Shown here piece after piece: positions 9,768 to 18,451 of a DNA stretch of 41,103 nucleotides (positions within the stretch are counted from its first letter, which is position 1; the number at the start of each line of letters is the position of its first letter). The position numbers and the translations under genes were made by a program. Source of the stretch: an uncultured Mycoplasmatota bacterium (GTDB taxonomy: Bacteria > Bacillota_I > Bacilli_A > RF39 > UBA660). Below the pieces are notes generated by a model. The model did no database searches. It had not been told where the DNA came from and worked only from the letters and a program-made list of their open reading frames with translations. The stretch covers positions 1 through 41,103 of the forward strand of contig CAMEJC010000006.1 in NCBI GenBank assembly GCA_945919295.1, in the 5' to 3' direction.

Positions 9768-10373
9768 ATGGCTAGATATACAGGCCCAAATAACAAAAAA
9801 GCAAGAAGAGTATCATTTTCAATATTAGAAAATGGTAAAGATATTGCGAAAAGACCTTACGGTCCAGGACAACACGGAAAAGACAGAAAAAGAAAGCCAT
9901 CTAACTATTCAATTCAATTAACTGAAAAACAAAAAGTTAGATTTATGTATGGTATTTCTGAAAAACAATTCAAAAAATTAGTAAATGATTCTGCTAAAAT
10001 GAAAGGTGTTCACGGTGAAAACTTACTTATTCTATTAGAAAGCAGATTAGATAATCTAGTTTATAGAATTGGTTTTGCAACAACAAGAAGAGGTGCTAGA
10101 CAACTAGTTAACCATGGACATATTACAGTTAATGGTAAAAAGGTTGATATTCCATCTTATAGAGTTAAACCTGGTGATGTAATTGCTATTAAAGAAAATT
10201 CTAAAGATCATAAAGGAATCGAAATAGCACTTGCTAATAAAATAAAAAGACCAGACTTCATTAACTATGATGAAGGTAAAAAAGTTGCAACCTATGTTAG
10301 ATATCCTGAAAGAAGCGAATTAAATGCTGATATCAATGAATCATTAATCGTAGAATTCTACAGTAGAGTATAA
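9768..10373 (+). CDS. rpsD: 30S ribosomal protein S4
   Basis: MARYTGPNNKKARRVSFSILENGKDIAKRPYGPGQHGKDRKRKPSNYSIQL...; full-length S4. Confidence 0.98.
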   Translation: MARYTGPNNKKARRVSFSILENGKDIAKRPYGPGQHGKDRKRKPSNYSIQLTEKQKVRFMYGISEKQFKKLVNDSAKMKGVHGENLLILLESRLDNLVYRIGFATTRRGARQLVNHGHITVNGKKVDIPSYRVKPGDVIAIKENSKDHKGIEIALANKIKRPDFINYDEGKKVATYVRYPERSELNADINESLIVEFYSRV

Positions 10374-10393
10374 TTTAATACTCTACTTTTTTT
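10363..10393 (+). terminator. rpsD rho-independent terminator
   Basis: GTAGAGTAT / ATACTCTAC 9-bp stem followed by a T run; overlaps the rpsD stop codon. Confidence 0.85.
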
Positions 10394-10464
10394 ATAAAAA
10401 AAGAGCACAAATATATCATTTTAAAGAAAAGTATGATATTATAAAGTAAATAAGGAGGTTTTAA

Positions 10465-10944
10465 ATGAAAATAATTACAAAAAATGCAGCATTTGTTCAA
10501 AAAAGTGATATTATTCAATTAAATTTATATAACGCTGAAAAATTAAATCCAACATTTATGAAAGTATTTGGAAACAGTATCATTATTTTTGATAACTGTA
10601 ACATTAATGAATTCGTCGAATTTAATAATCAAGAAGAAATAGAATTCTTCAAAAACACAGATTGGATAATTGATTATAACGAAATCAAAAAATTATCCGA
10701 AGAAGAAATTTTTGATTTAGCTAGAAGCATTATTAAAGAAAAGAATACCATCTTTCAAAAACTAAGTACCATGACAAATGAAGAAAGAGAACAGAATACA
10801 AACTTAGTTACAGACTATGAATTTTTGCAATTTAAATTAACTTCTCTACAAGATGCACTATGGCTAAAAAAAGGACATAAAAAAGGACATATAAATATAG
10901 ATATTCCTATCAAGAAAAAACAAAAAACAAAAGACAAAAAATAA
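10465..10944 (+). CDS. Hypothetical protein, 159 aa
   Basis: ORF with good SD (AAGGAGG), own downstream terminator; no family recognised. Confidence 0.7.
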   Translation: MKIITKNAAFVQKSDIIQLNLYNAEKLNPTFMKVFGNSIIIFDNCNINEFVEFNNQEEIEFFKNTDWIIDYNEIKKLSEEEIFDLARSIIKEKNTIFQKLSTMTNEEREQNTNLVTDYEFLQFKLTSLQDALWLKKGHKKGHINIDIPIKKKQKTKDKK

Positions 10945-10970
10945 AAAAACATCTGATAAAAAATAATAAC

Positions 10971-11004
10971 AAAACTATTTTCCAAAAAGAAAATAGTTTT
11001 TATA
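10971..11004 (+). terminator. Rho-independent terminator
   Basis: AAAACTATTTTC / GAAAATAGTTTT 12-bp stem then T-rich. Confidence 0.8.
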
Positions 11005-11090
11005 ATCTAATAAAAATCAAAAAAACTCTACTCCAACATTTGAATAGAGATATATCTAACTAAGCTAAAAAACTAAGTTATAAACTTATA

Positions 11091-11166
<76 letters not shown>

Positions 11167-11170
11167 ATAA

Positions 11171-11246
11171 TGGCGGTTCCGACGGGAGTTGAACCCGCGA
11201 TCTTCTGCGTGACAGGCAGACGTGATAACCACTACACCACGGAACC
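11171..11246 (-). tRNA. tRNA-Asp (GTC)
   Basis: GGTTCCGTGGTGTAGTGGTTATCACGTCTGCCTGTCACGCAGAAGATCGCGGGTTCAACTCCCGTCGGAACCGCCA. Confidence 0.96.
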
Positions 11247-11247
11247 A

Positions 11248-11324
<77 letters not shown>

Positions 11325-11343
11325 ATAAAACATAATATAACTA

Positions 11344-11436
11344 TGGCGGAGGAAAAGGGATTCGAACCCCTGCGCCACTTTCGCGACCTCCCGGTTTTCA
11401 AGACCGGTCCCTTCAACCAGACTTGGGTATTCCTCC
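11344..11436 (-). tRNA. tRNA-Ser (TGA)
   Basis: Class II tRNA: GGAGGAATACCCAAGTCTGGTTGAAGGGACCGGTCTTGAAAACCGG...GTTCGAATCCCTTTTCCTCCGCCA. Confidence 0.95.
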
Positions 11437-11444
11437 AAAGTAAA

Positions 11445-11533
11445 TGGTGCCTGAGGTCGGACTTGAACCGACACGAGGGTTAAATCTCGCAGGATTTTAA
11501 GTCCTGTGCGTCTACCTATTCCGCCACTCAGGC
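11445..11533 (-). tRNA. tRNA-Leu (TAA)
   Basis: Class II tRNA: GCCTGAGTGGCGGAATAGGTAGACGCACAGGACTTAAAATCCTGC...GTTCAAGTCCGACCTCAGGCACCA. Confidence 0.95.
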
Positions 11534-11665
11534 ATATAACAACATTTGCTGACTAGTTAATTATATAACATTTTTTCATATTTGACAACCTTTTTTTATA
11601 ATTTTTATAAAAATTATTGAATTTTTTTAAATTTTAGTATATACTAACAATGTACTCAAAAAAAT

Positions 11666-11742
11666 GCGCCCATAGCTCAATTGGATAGAGCGTTTGGCTA
11701 CGGACCAAAAGGCTGTGGGTTCGACTCCTACTGGGCGCACCA
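11666..11742 (+). tRNA. tRNA-Arg (ACG)
   Basis: GCGCCCATAGCTCAATTGGATAGAGCGTTTGGCTACGGACCAAAAGGCTGTGGGTTCGACTCCTACTGGGCGCACCA. Confidence 0.96.
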
Positions 11743-11756
11743 TAATTAAATCATAG

Positions 11757-11792
11757 AGAATGTATAAATTTATAGTATACATTCTTTTTATT
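11757..11792 (+). terminator. Terminator after tRNA-Arg
   Basis: AGAATGTATA / TATACATTCT 10-bp stem then TTTTTA. Confidence 0.8.
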
Positions 11793-11888
11793 ATATTCAT
11801 TTTTTAATTATTTATTCAACACAGATTTTTATAGAACCATATTTAACATATAAGAATATAATAACTATGAATTAAGGAGGTTATTTTA

Positions 11889-12893
11889 ATGAAAAGAACA
11901 CTTGTTAGTATAATTTTATTTTTAATAGTAATAACGGTATTAATACTTGGTATTTTTCAAAATAAAAAACAAGAAGATAATAATCTTACCAAAATAACAG
12001 TTGCCGAAGTAGCACACAGTATTTTCTATGCACCACAATATGCCGCTATAAGTGAAAAATATTTTGAAGAAGAAGGTATCGATTTAGAACTTATTTTAAC
12101 ACCAGGAGCAAATAATGTCATGGCAGCAGTTTTATCAGGTGATGTTCAAATAGGATTTTCTGGTACAGAAGCAACAATTTATGTTTACAATGGTGGTGAA
12201 GAAGATTATCCAGTAACCTTTGCAGGTCTTACTCAAAAAGATGGTGCATTTCTAGTATCAAGAGAAAAAATTGAAAATTTCAAACTTGAAGATTTAAAAG
12301 GAAAAACAGTCATTGGAGGAAGAAAAGGTGGTATGCCAGAAATGACATTTGAGTGGGCGCTTAGACAAAATAACATAGATCCAACAAAAGACGTAACTAT
12401 CGATACATCGATAGAATTTTCTGCAATGCAAGGAGCATTCATTGGTGGTACTGGTGATTTTGTAACATTATTTGAACCAAATGCTACATCAGTTGAAAAA
12501 CAAGGATTAGGTTATGTTGTAGCTTATATTGGTACACTAGGAGGTGAAGTTCCTTATACAGCATATAATGCAAGAAAAAGTTATATTGAAAAAAATCCAG
12601 AAATAATAAAAGGATTTACCAAAGCAATAGATAAGGGATTAAAATTTGTCCTAGAAAATGATGCTAAAACAATAGCTAATTCAATCATCGAATTCTTTCC
12701 GGATACAGAAATAGATGATCTAACCACAATGATAAATAGATATAAAGAAAATGAAGCATGGCGAAAATCTATTGTTATAAATGAAAATGAATGGAAACAT
12801 ATTCAAGATATCATGATTGCATCTGGAGAATTAGAAGAATACGTTAGCTATGAAGATTTAATCTATGATAAATACTTCGAAGAATTCAAATGA
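11889..12893 (+). CDS. ABC transporter substrate-binding protein, NMT1/THI5/SsuA-like (NitT/TauT family)
   Basis: ITVAEVAHSIFYAPQYAAISEKYFEEEGIDLELILTPGANNVMAAVLSGDVQIGFSG; followed by ATPase and permease. Confidence 0.88.
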   Translation: MKRTLVSIILFLIVITVLILGIFQNKKQEDNNLTKITVAEVAHSIFYAPQYAAISEKYFEEEGIDLELILTPGANNVMAAVLSGDVQIGFSGTEATIYVYNGGEEDYPVTFAGLTQKDGAFLVSREKIENFKLEDLKGKTVIGGRKGGMPEMTFEWALRQNNIDPTKDVTIDTSIEFSAMQGAFIGGTGDFVTLFEPNATSVEKQGLGYVVAYIGTLGGEVPYTAYNARKSYIEKNPEIIKGFTKAIDKGLKFVLENDAKTIANSIIEFFPDTEIDDLTTMINRYKENEAWRKSIVINENEWKHIQDIMIASGELEEYVSYEDLIYDKYFEEFK

Positions 12894-13635
12894 TATTTTA
12901 GTTATTAAAAATTTAACTAAAATATATCATAATAAAGAGGGAGAAACACTTGCTATTAAAGATTTAAATTTAAATATTAAAGAAGGAGAATTTGTCGCCA
13001 TTGTCGGTCCTTCCGGTTGTGGAAAATCAACTTTACTTTCGATACTTTGCAATTTGGAAGATAAGTCAGCAGGAAATATTATTTTTCCAAAAAAAGAAGT
13101 AAAGTTAGGATACATGTTACAAGAAGATACCTTATTTCCATGGCTCAATATATTAGATAACTGTCTATTAGGATTAAAAGTTCAAAAAAAAGTAACCAAA
13201 GAAAATAAAGATAACGTATTAAAGCTTTTAAATACCTATGGTTTAAAAGATTTTATAAAAAAATATCCAAATAATTTATCTGGTGGTATGAGACAAAGAG
13301 TTGCTTTAATTAGGACACTTGCTACTAACCCCGATATATTACTTCTCGATGAAGCCTTTTCAGCATTAGATTATCAAACAAGACTCGCCGTATCAGATGA
13401 CGTTTGGAAAATAATAAAAAAAGAAAAAAAGACTACTATTATGATAACTCATGATATTGCCGAAGCAATTTCAATGGCAGATCGTGTCATTGTTCTAACA
13501 AATAGACCATCCAAAGTAAAAAAAATATATAATATCGAAATGACTAATAGTAGTAGTCCAATAAATAATCGTAAATGTCCTGAATTTAGTAAATACTATG
13601 ATCTAATTTGGAAGGATATAGATATTCATGTATAG
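12865..13635 (+). CDS. ABC transporter ATP-binding protein (NitT/TauT/SsuB family)
   Basis: Walker A GPSGCGKST, signature LSGGMRQRVALIR, Walker B ILLLDEAFSALD. Confidence 0.95.
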   Translation: MINTSKNSNDILVIKNLTKIYHNKEGETLAIKDLNLNIKEGEFVAIVGPSGCGKSTLLSILCNLEDKSAGNIIFPKKEVKLGYMLQEDTLFPWLNILDNCLLGLKVQKKVTKENKDNVLKLLNTYGLKDFIKKYPNNLSGGMRQRVALIRTLATNPDILLLDEAFSALDYQTRLAVSDDVWKIIKKEKKTTIMITHDIAEAISMADRVIVLTNRPSKVKKIYNIEMTNSSSPINNRKCPEFSKYYDLIWKDIDIHV

Positions 13636-14419
13636 CCAAGAACATAAAGAATTTCTAAAGAAAAGAAAAAAAAGAAAAATTCTTATTACCCTAACACAAT
13701 TATTAATCTTAATATTATTAATCATTATTTGGGAATTACTTGCTAAATATGAAATAATAAACACTTTTATTTCATCATCACCAAGTAAAATAATAAATAC
13801 GATCATGGATTTATATAAAACCAATAATTTATTCAAACATATTTGGATAACCATCTATGAAACAATACTCAGTTTCGGTCTAGGAACTATCTTAGGTATA
13901 ATAATAGCGGTAATTCTTTGGTGGAATAATTTTCTTTATAAAGTGTTAGATCCTTACCTTACAGTAATAAATAGTTTGCCTAAAGTAGCGCTAGGTCCAA
14001 TTATTATAATTTATTTTGGAGCCAATATCAATTCAATTATAATAATGGCTCTACTAATATCAGTAATAATTACTATCATAACAGTATATAATGGTTTTAC
14101 AGAAACTGACATAAACAAAATAAATTTATTAAAATCATTTAAAGCAACTAAATGGCAAATATTAAAAATGGCTATTTTACCAAGTAGTTATTCAACTATT
14201 ATCAGTAGTTTAAAAATAAATATCAGTATGTCATTAATCGGAGTTATTATGGGAGAATTTCTCGTATCTAAAGAAGGAATCGGATATTTAATAATGTATG
14301 GTTCTCAGGTATTTAATTTAAATTTAGTAATATCGGGTATTATCATTTTAATGATAGTTTCTATCCTCATGTACAAAATAGTAAGCTACATAGAAAAAAT
14401 ACTAATCAAAAAAGATTAG
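13628..14419 (+). CDS. ABC transporter permease (NitT/TauT/SsuC family)
   Basis: LLIIIWELLAKYEIINTFISSSPSKI... multi-TM; overlaps the ATPase gene. Confidence 0.92.
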   Translation: MYSQEHKEFLKKRKKRKILITLTQLLILILLIIIWELLAKYEIINTFISSSPSKIINTIMDLYKTNNLFKHIWITIYETILSFGLGTILGIIIAVILWWNNFLYKVLDPYLTVINSLPKVALGPIIIIYFGANINSIIIMALLISVIITIITVYNGFTETDINKINLLKSFKATKWQILKMAILPSSYSTIISSLKINISMSLIGVIMGEFLVSKEGIGYLIMYGSQVFNLNLVISGIIILMIVSILMYKIVSYIEKILIKKD

Positions 14420-14428
14420 TATTTTTTT
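14394..14428. terminator. Bidirectional terminator between convergent genes
   Basis: AAATACTAATC-aaaaaa-GATTAGTATTTTTTT; overlaps the permease stop codon. Confidence 0.85.
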
Positions 14429-14431
14429 AAT

Positions 14432-15805
14432 TTATTTCTGATTTTCAAACATCAATCCCTTATAATATTTCCATGCCAATATTCTAAAAACATGTCTATC
14501 AATATCATTTTCACTTAAAGTGCCACTACTAACAGAAGATTTTATAGAATTAAAACTTTCCTCATAATCAGTAGTAATAATTAAATCATTTCCAGCTTTC
14601 ACTGCTTTAACTGCAGCATCCGTAATTGAAGAAGTAGCACCCATAGACAAATCATCAGTAATAATAACACCAGTAAAATTAAGATCATTTCTAAGTAAAT
14701 CATGAACACCTGATGATAACGATGCCGGATTAGAAGAATCAATACTCGTTACTATATTATGACTTACCAAAACCGCTTCTGCACCCGCATTAATTCCTGC
14801 TTCAAATGGTGGTAAATCATTAGTTCTAATATCAGATAAAGATCTTGTATCAGTAGAACTACCTGTATGCGTATCAACGTTATTAGAATATCCAGGGAAA
14901 TGCTTCAAAGTATATGATACGCCAGTACCTTTACTAGCTTCAATTACCGTTTTAGCATATTCACTAGTAATCACCGTATTTTCACCAATAGTTCTATTAT
15001 ACATATAATCACTAGGATTAGTAGAAACATCAACAACTGGAGCTAAATTCAAATTAAGGCCTAAACTTTTAAGTAGTCTACTCTTTTCTTTAGTATCTTC
15101 ACTAATTGCATTCATACCACCAGATGCATATAATTCTTTTGAAGATTTAAAACTATAACTGGCCAAATTAGGATTACTACTTACTCTAACAACATTCCCT
15201 CCCTCTTCATCAACTGCAGTAAGAAGAGGAATATTACTTACATTTTGAACATTATCAATCATATTTAATACACCTGATTTAGTCTTATCTCTAAAATCCC
15301 TTTCAAAGAAAACATAACCCGCAAATTTATATTTTTTTAAATCTTCCACTTGATTACTTTCCGGATATCGAACCAATAATAACTGTCCTATCTTTTCATC
15401 CAAAGATAAAGTTTTTAATTTATTGTAAGCAAGTTTATAGTAATCACTAAATATCCCATTATCCATATATGATAAAGGAATATCATCTTCATTTAAAACA
15501 GAATAAACAGTATAATTAATAATAATTGTATCTTGAATATCTTTCTCTTTATTTAATATTCCTTTATAATCAAGTTTAATTTCTTCACCCACACCAACAT
15601 CTACATTCTCAGCAATAAATGTATATACAGTATCATTATCATCTTCAATCGTAAGTAAATCATCATTGATAGCAAGAACAGTACCTTCGATACTTTGTAT
15701 CAATTCATTATCACCTTCAGAAGACACAATCAGTGAAATACCATAAATCAAAATCAAAATAATTACACTAACTGTACCAATAATTATTCTTTTATTTCTT
15801 TTCAT
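14432..15805 (-). CDS. Glycoside hydrolase family 3, NagZ-like beta-N-acetylhexosaminidase, membrane-anchored
   Basis: KHFPGYSNNVDTHTGSSTDTR and FTGVIITDDLSMGA motifs; N-terminal TM plus ~100-aa extension. Confidence 0.9.
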   Translation of the reverse strand: MKRNKRIIIGTVSVIILILIYGISLIVSSEGDNELIQSIEGTVLAINDDLLTIEDDNDTVYTFIAENVDVGVGEEIKLDYKGILNKEKDIQDTIIINYTVYSVLNEDDIPLSYMDNGIFSDYYKLAYNKLKTLSLDEKIGQLLLVRYPESNQVEDLKKYKFAGYVFFERDFRDKTKSGVLNMIDNVQNVSNIPLLTAVDEEGGNVVRVSSNPNLASYSFKSSKELYASGGMNAISEDTKEKSRLLKSLGLNLNLAPVVDVSTNPSDYMYNRTIGENTVITSEYAKTVIEASKGTGVSYTLKHFPGYSNNVDTHTGSSTDTRSLSDIRTNDLPPFEAGINAGAEAVLVSHNIVTSIDSSNPASLSSGVHDLLRNDLNFTGVIITDDLSMGATSSITDAAVKAVKAGNDLIITTDYEESFNSIKSSVSSGTLSENDIDRHVFRILAWKYYKGLMFENQK

Positions 15806-15962
15806 TTTTTCACCATTACCTTAACAATATTATTATATTAAATATTTATTCATATTATTCAAAATACTTAAAGTATTATTATAAACAATATTTATTAGCT
15901 TAAAAAGAAAATACTATTATTCATCAAAAACAAACATATAATATAGAGAAGATTTCATAAAT

Positions 15963-15991
15963 TTGACATTTTCTATCGTTTATGATATAAT
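15963..15991 (+). promoter_or_regulatory. Consensus sigma-A promoter of the structured RNA
   Basis: TTGACA (15963-15968), 17-bp spacer, TATAAT (15986-15991). Confidence 0.88.
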
Positions 15992-15997
15992 CTTCCA

Positions 15998-16595
15998 CAT
16001 GTGATGGCACATTATTCTAGTCAATTAAACTTACTATGAAGGTGAACCTAAAAAGTCACTAAAGAGCATATCTGTGAAACTTCTTGTGTTTGCTTTATGC
16101 GCCCAGCTTAGGGTGGATGCTGGAAGGTAAGGTTATTGGGCACTCATAATGGCATATGATACTGACCCAATATCCGTGGAGACCTATCTTTGTGTTTTGT
16201 GATAAATAACATGATACGAACTAGGATTAAACCTACTATGTGGGGAAACTTACGAGTAGTGTAGCTTGTCTTGCGTGATTATGGGGAATAATTGATCAGT
16301 CAAATAATTCCTAGCTAGATTTATTTGATATTGCAATTTGAAACCATAGTTGCAAAAAAGAACTAATAGTAAGCGTTGCTTGAGGAAATCTCCTAGAGTG
16401 ACATTTTCATGGGATTACAGTATGTACTAAGTGGTAATCAAGTCATACATTTGGTGACAGTGTATTCTTTTCTTTAAAGGGAAACCGCAAGTTTGGTAAC
16501 AAACTGTAGAAAAGAGGGAAATCCTACTTGACCTAAGACATAAAGTTAACCGTGAGAATTGCCATTTTATTAATTAAGGTCCACGGACCTTTTTT
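15998..16595 (+). ncRNA. ole: Putative OLE (ornate large extremophilic) RNA, ~600 nt
   Basis: ORF-free. End-joining helix ATGGCA 16004-16009/TGCCAT 16560-16565 plus ATTCT 16014-16018/AGAAT 16555-16559. Internal helices: CCAGC/GCTGG, TATTGGG/CCCAATA, GATTAC/GTAATC, AGTTTG-GTAA-CAAACT (GNRA loop). Size and immediately downstream OapA-like gene match OLE loci. Ends estimated. Confidence 0.82.
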
Positions 16596-16597
16596 AT
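16576..16597 (+). terminator. Terminator at the 3' end of the structured RNA
   Basis: AAGGTC-CACG-GACCTT followed by TTTTTATTAT. Confidence 0.8.
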
Positions 16598-16615
16598 TAT
16601 AGTGAAAGGAATAAT

Positions 16616-17155
16616 ATGAAAAAGAAGAAAAAGAAAAAAAACACATGGCCACTTATAGTAACCGGAATGGCTTTTATAATTTCATTAGTATTTTCACTAA
16701 TATCTGAAATAACCATGCCCAAAGTTAATCTAATATTTGGAATACTAATTTTACTATTATTTATAATTATTGGTATTATCTTTGATATGATTGGAGTAGC
16801 GGTTACTTCTACTGATGAAGAACCTCTTCATGCCATGAGTTCTAAAAAAATAAAAGGTGCCAAAAAAGCCGTATCCTTCAAAAAAAATGCCGATAAAGTA
16901 TCATCATTTTGTAATGATGTCATCGGTGATATATGTGGTATCATTTCTGGTTCAGCAGGAGTGACAATCGCCGCATTAATTGCAAAAAACTTTAATTTAA
17001 ATCTATTTTGGGTAGGATTGATAATTACTTCCATCATCGCTGCCTTAACAATCGGTGGTAAAGCATTATGTAAAAGTATTGCTATAAAAAATAATAATAA
17101 AATAGTTTATCTAACCGCCAAAACATTATCAATATTTGAAAGAAAAAAGAAATAG
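16616..17155 (+). CDS. oapA: OLE-associated membrane protein OapA-like
   Basis: 179-aa multi-TM, Lys-rich N-terminus; IGIIFDMIGVAVTSTDEEPLHAMSSKKIKGAKKAVSFKKNADKVSSFCNDVIGDICGIISGSAGVTIA fits the DUF21-like pattern recalled for OapA; directly downstream of the ~600-nt RNA. Confidence 0.85.
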   Translation: MKKKKKKKNTWPLIVTGMAFIISLVFSLISEITMPKVNLIFGILILLLFIIIGIIFDMIGVAVTSTDEEPLHAMSSKKIKGAKKAVSFKKNADKVSSFCNDVIGDICGIISGSAGVTIAALIAKNFNLNLFWVGLIITSIIAALTIGGKALCKSIAIKNNNKIVYLTAKTLSIFERKKK

Positions 17156-17174
17156 ACAACACTATTTCTTTTTC
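17143..17174 (+). terminator. Terminator after oapA
   Basis: AAAAGAAATAG / CTATTTCTTTT 11-bp stem; overlaps the oapA stop. Confidence 0.8.
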
Positions 17175-17224
17175 AATATTCGTATATAATAATTTTAAAT
17201 TAATAAAATTAATTAGGTGATACA

Positions 17225-18313
17225 ATGAAAAAATACGATAAAATACTATTAATCGCAGTAATATTAATCAGTCTATTTGGAACACTAATGATCTATTCTT
17301 CATCTTATATTTGGGCCGAATATAAATTTAATGATCCATATAAATATCTAAAATCACAAATCATATTTCTCATAATAGGATATATAGTTATGATAATAGT
17401 TAGTAATTTTTCTTATCACAATTATAAACGTCTTGCCAATATCATTTTTGGCATTTGCTTTGTTATGTTAACTTTAGTTCTAATTCCCGGTATTGGAACC
17501 ATAAGAAATGGAAGTAGAAGTTGGTTTGGAATTGGTGGCTTCGGTATTCAACCATCCGAATTCACTAAACTTGGTTTGATTATTTTCACTTCCAAGTATC
17601 TATCAAATAACACTAGAGAATTAAAAGACATAAAAAAGGGAGTCTTCCCTATTCTAGCAGTAGTATTCCTAGTATTTGGACTTATCATGTTAGAACCAGA
17701 TTTTGGTACAGGAGTAGTAATAGTCATGACTATTATTGTACTCTTATTCATAAGTGGCGTAAAAATGAATTTCTTTATCAAAATTGGCGTACTAGGGTTA
17801 ATCGGAATAGTAATTCTAATTCTAATTGCCCCCTATCGTATGGAAAGAATAATATCATTTCTAAATCCTTGGATCGATCCCTTAGGTAGTGGCTTTCAAA
17901 TAATACAAAGTCTTTATGCCATTGGACCAGGTGGTCTTTTAGGATTAGGATTTGGTAATTCAATTCAAAAACATTTTTATTTGCCAGAACCTCAAACTGA
18001 CTTTATTTTTGCTATTATAAGTGAAGAATTCGGTTTTATGGGTGTCTTAATTGTCTCTATACTCTTTATAACCATAATTGCAAGAGGTCTTAAAATAGCC
18101 ATGGAATGTGAGAATTCATTTGGAAAATTTCTAGCTTTTGGTATTACCTTTGGATTAGCATTTCAAACAATATTAAACTTAATGGTAGTAGTAGGACTTA
18201 TTCCAGTAACAGGAGTAACTCTTCCCTTCTTATCATATGGAGGAAGTAGTCTCATAATAAGTCTAACAAGTATAGGAATACTTCTAAATATTCATAAACA
18301 TAAAGAAAAATAA
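17225..18313 (+). CDS. ftsW: FtsW/RodA/SpoVE (SEDS) peptidoglycan glycosyltransferase, FtsW-like
   Basis: GTLMIYSSSYIWA, GNGSRSWFGIGGFGIQPSEFTKLGLI-type motif, LPEPQTDFIFAIISEEFGFMG, PFLSYGGSSLI. Confidence 0.92.
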   Translation: MKKYDKILLIAVILISLFGTLMIYSSSYIWAEYKFNDPYKYLKSQIIFLIIGYIVMIIVSNFSYHNYKRLANIIFGICFVMLTLVLIPGIGTIRNGSRSWFGIGGFGIQPSEFTKLGLIIFTSKYLSNNTRELKDIKKGVFPILAVVFLVFGLIMLEPDFGTGVVIVMTIIVLLFISGVKMNFFIKIGVLGLIGIVILILIAPYRMERIISFLNPWIDPLGSGFQIIQSLYAIGPGGLLGLGFGNSIQKHFYLPEPQTDFIFAIISEEFGFMGVLIVSILFITIIARGLKIAMECENSFGKFLAFGITFGLAFQTILNLMVVVGLIPVTGVTLPFLSYGGSSLIISLTSIGILLNIHKHKEK

Positions 18314-18387
18314 TATTTCGTTTATAAAAATATTATATTACTATAACCAAATTCTATCTGGCAATTAAACATAATTATTACATAATA

Positions 18388-18418
18388 AAACAAGTGATAA
18401 CATATCACTTGTTTTATA
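18388..18418. terminator. Bidirectional terminator between ftsW and mraY
   Basis: AAAACAAGTGATaacATATCACTTGTTTTA. Confidence 0.8.
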
Positions 18419-18451
18419 TATTTAATAACCCTAAATAATTATTTTGATCTG

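Noticed and set aside
15998-16595. RNase P RNA, tmRNA or 6S RNA as the identity of the large structured RNA
   Set aside because: No GAGGAAAGTCC-type RNase P core, no tRNA-like CCA end or tag ORF for tmRNA, too long for 6S; the adjacent OapA-like gene favours OLE.
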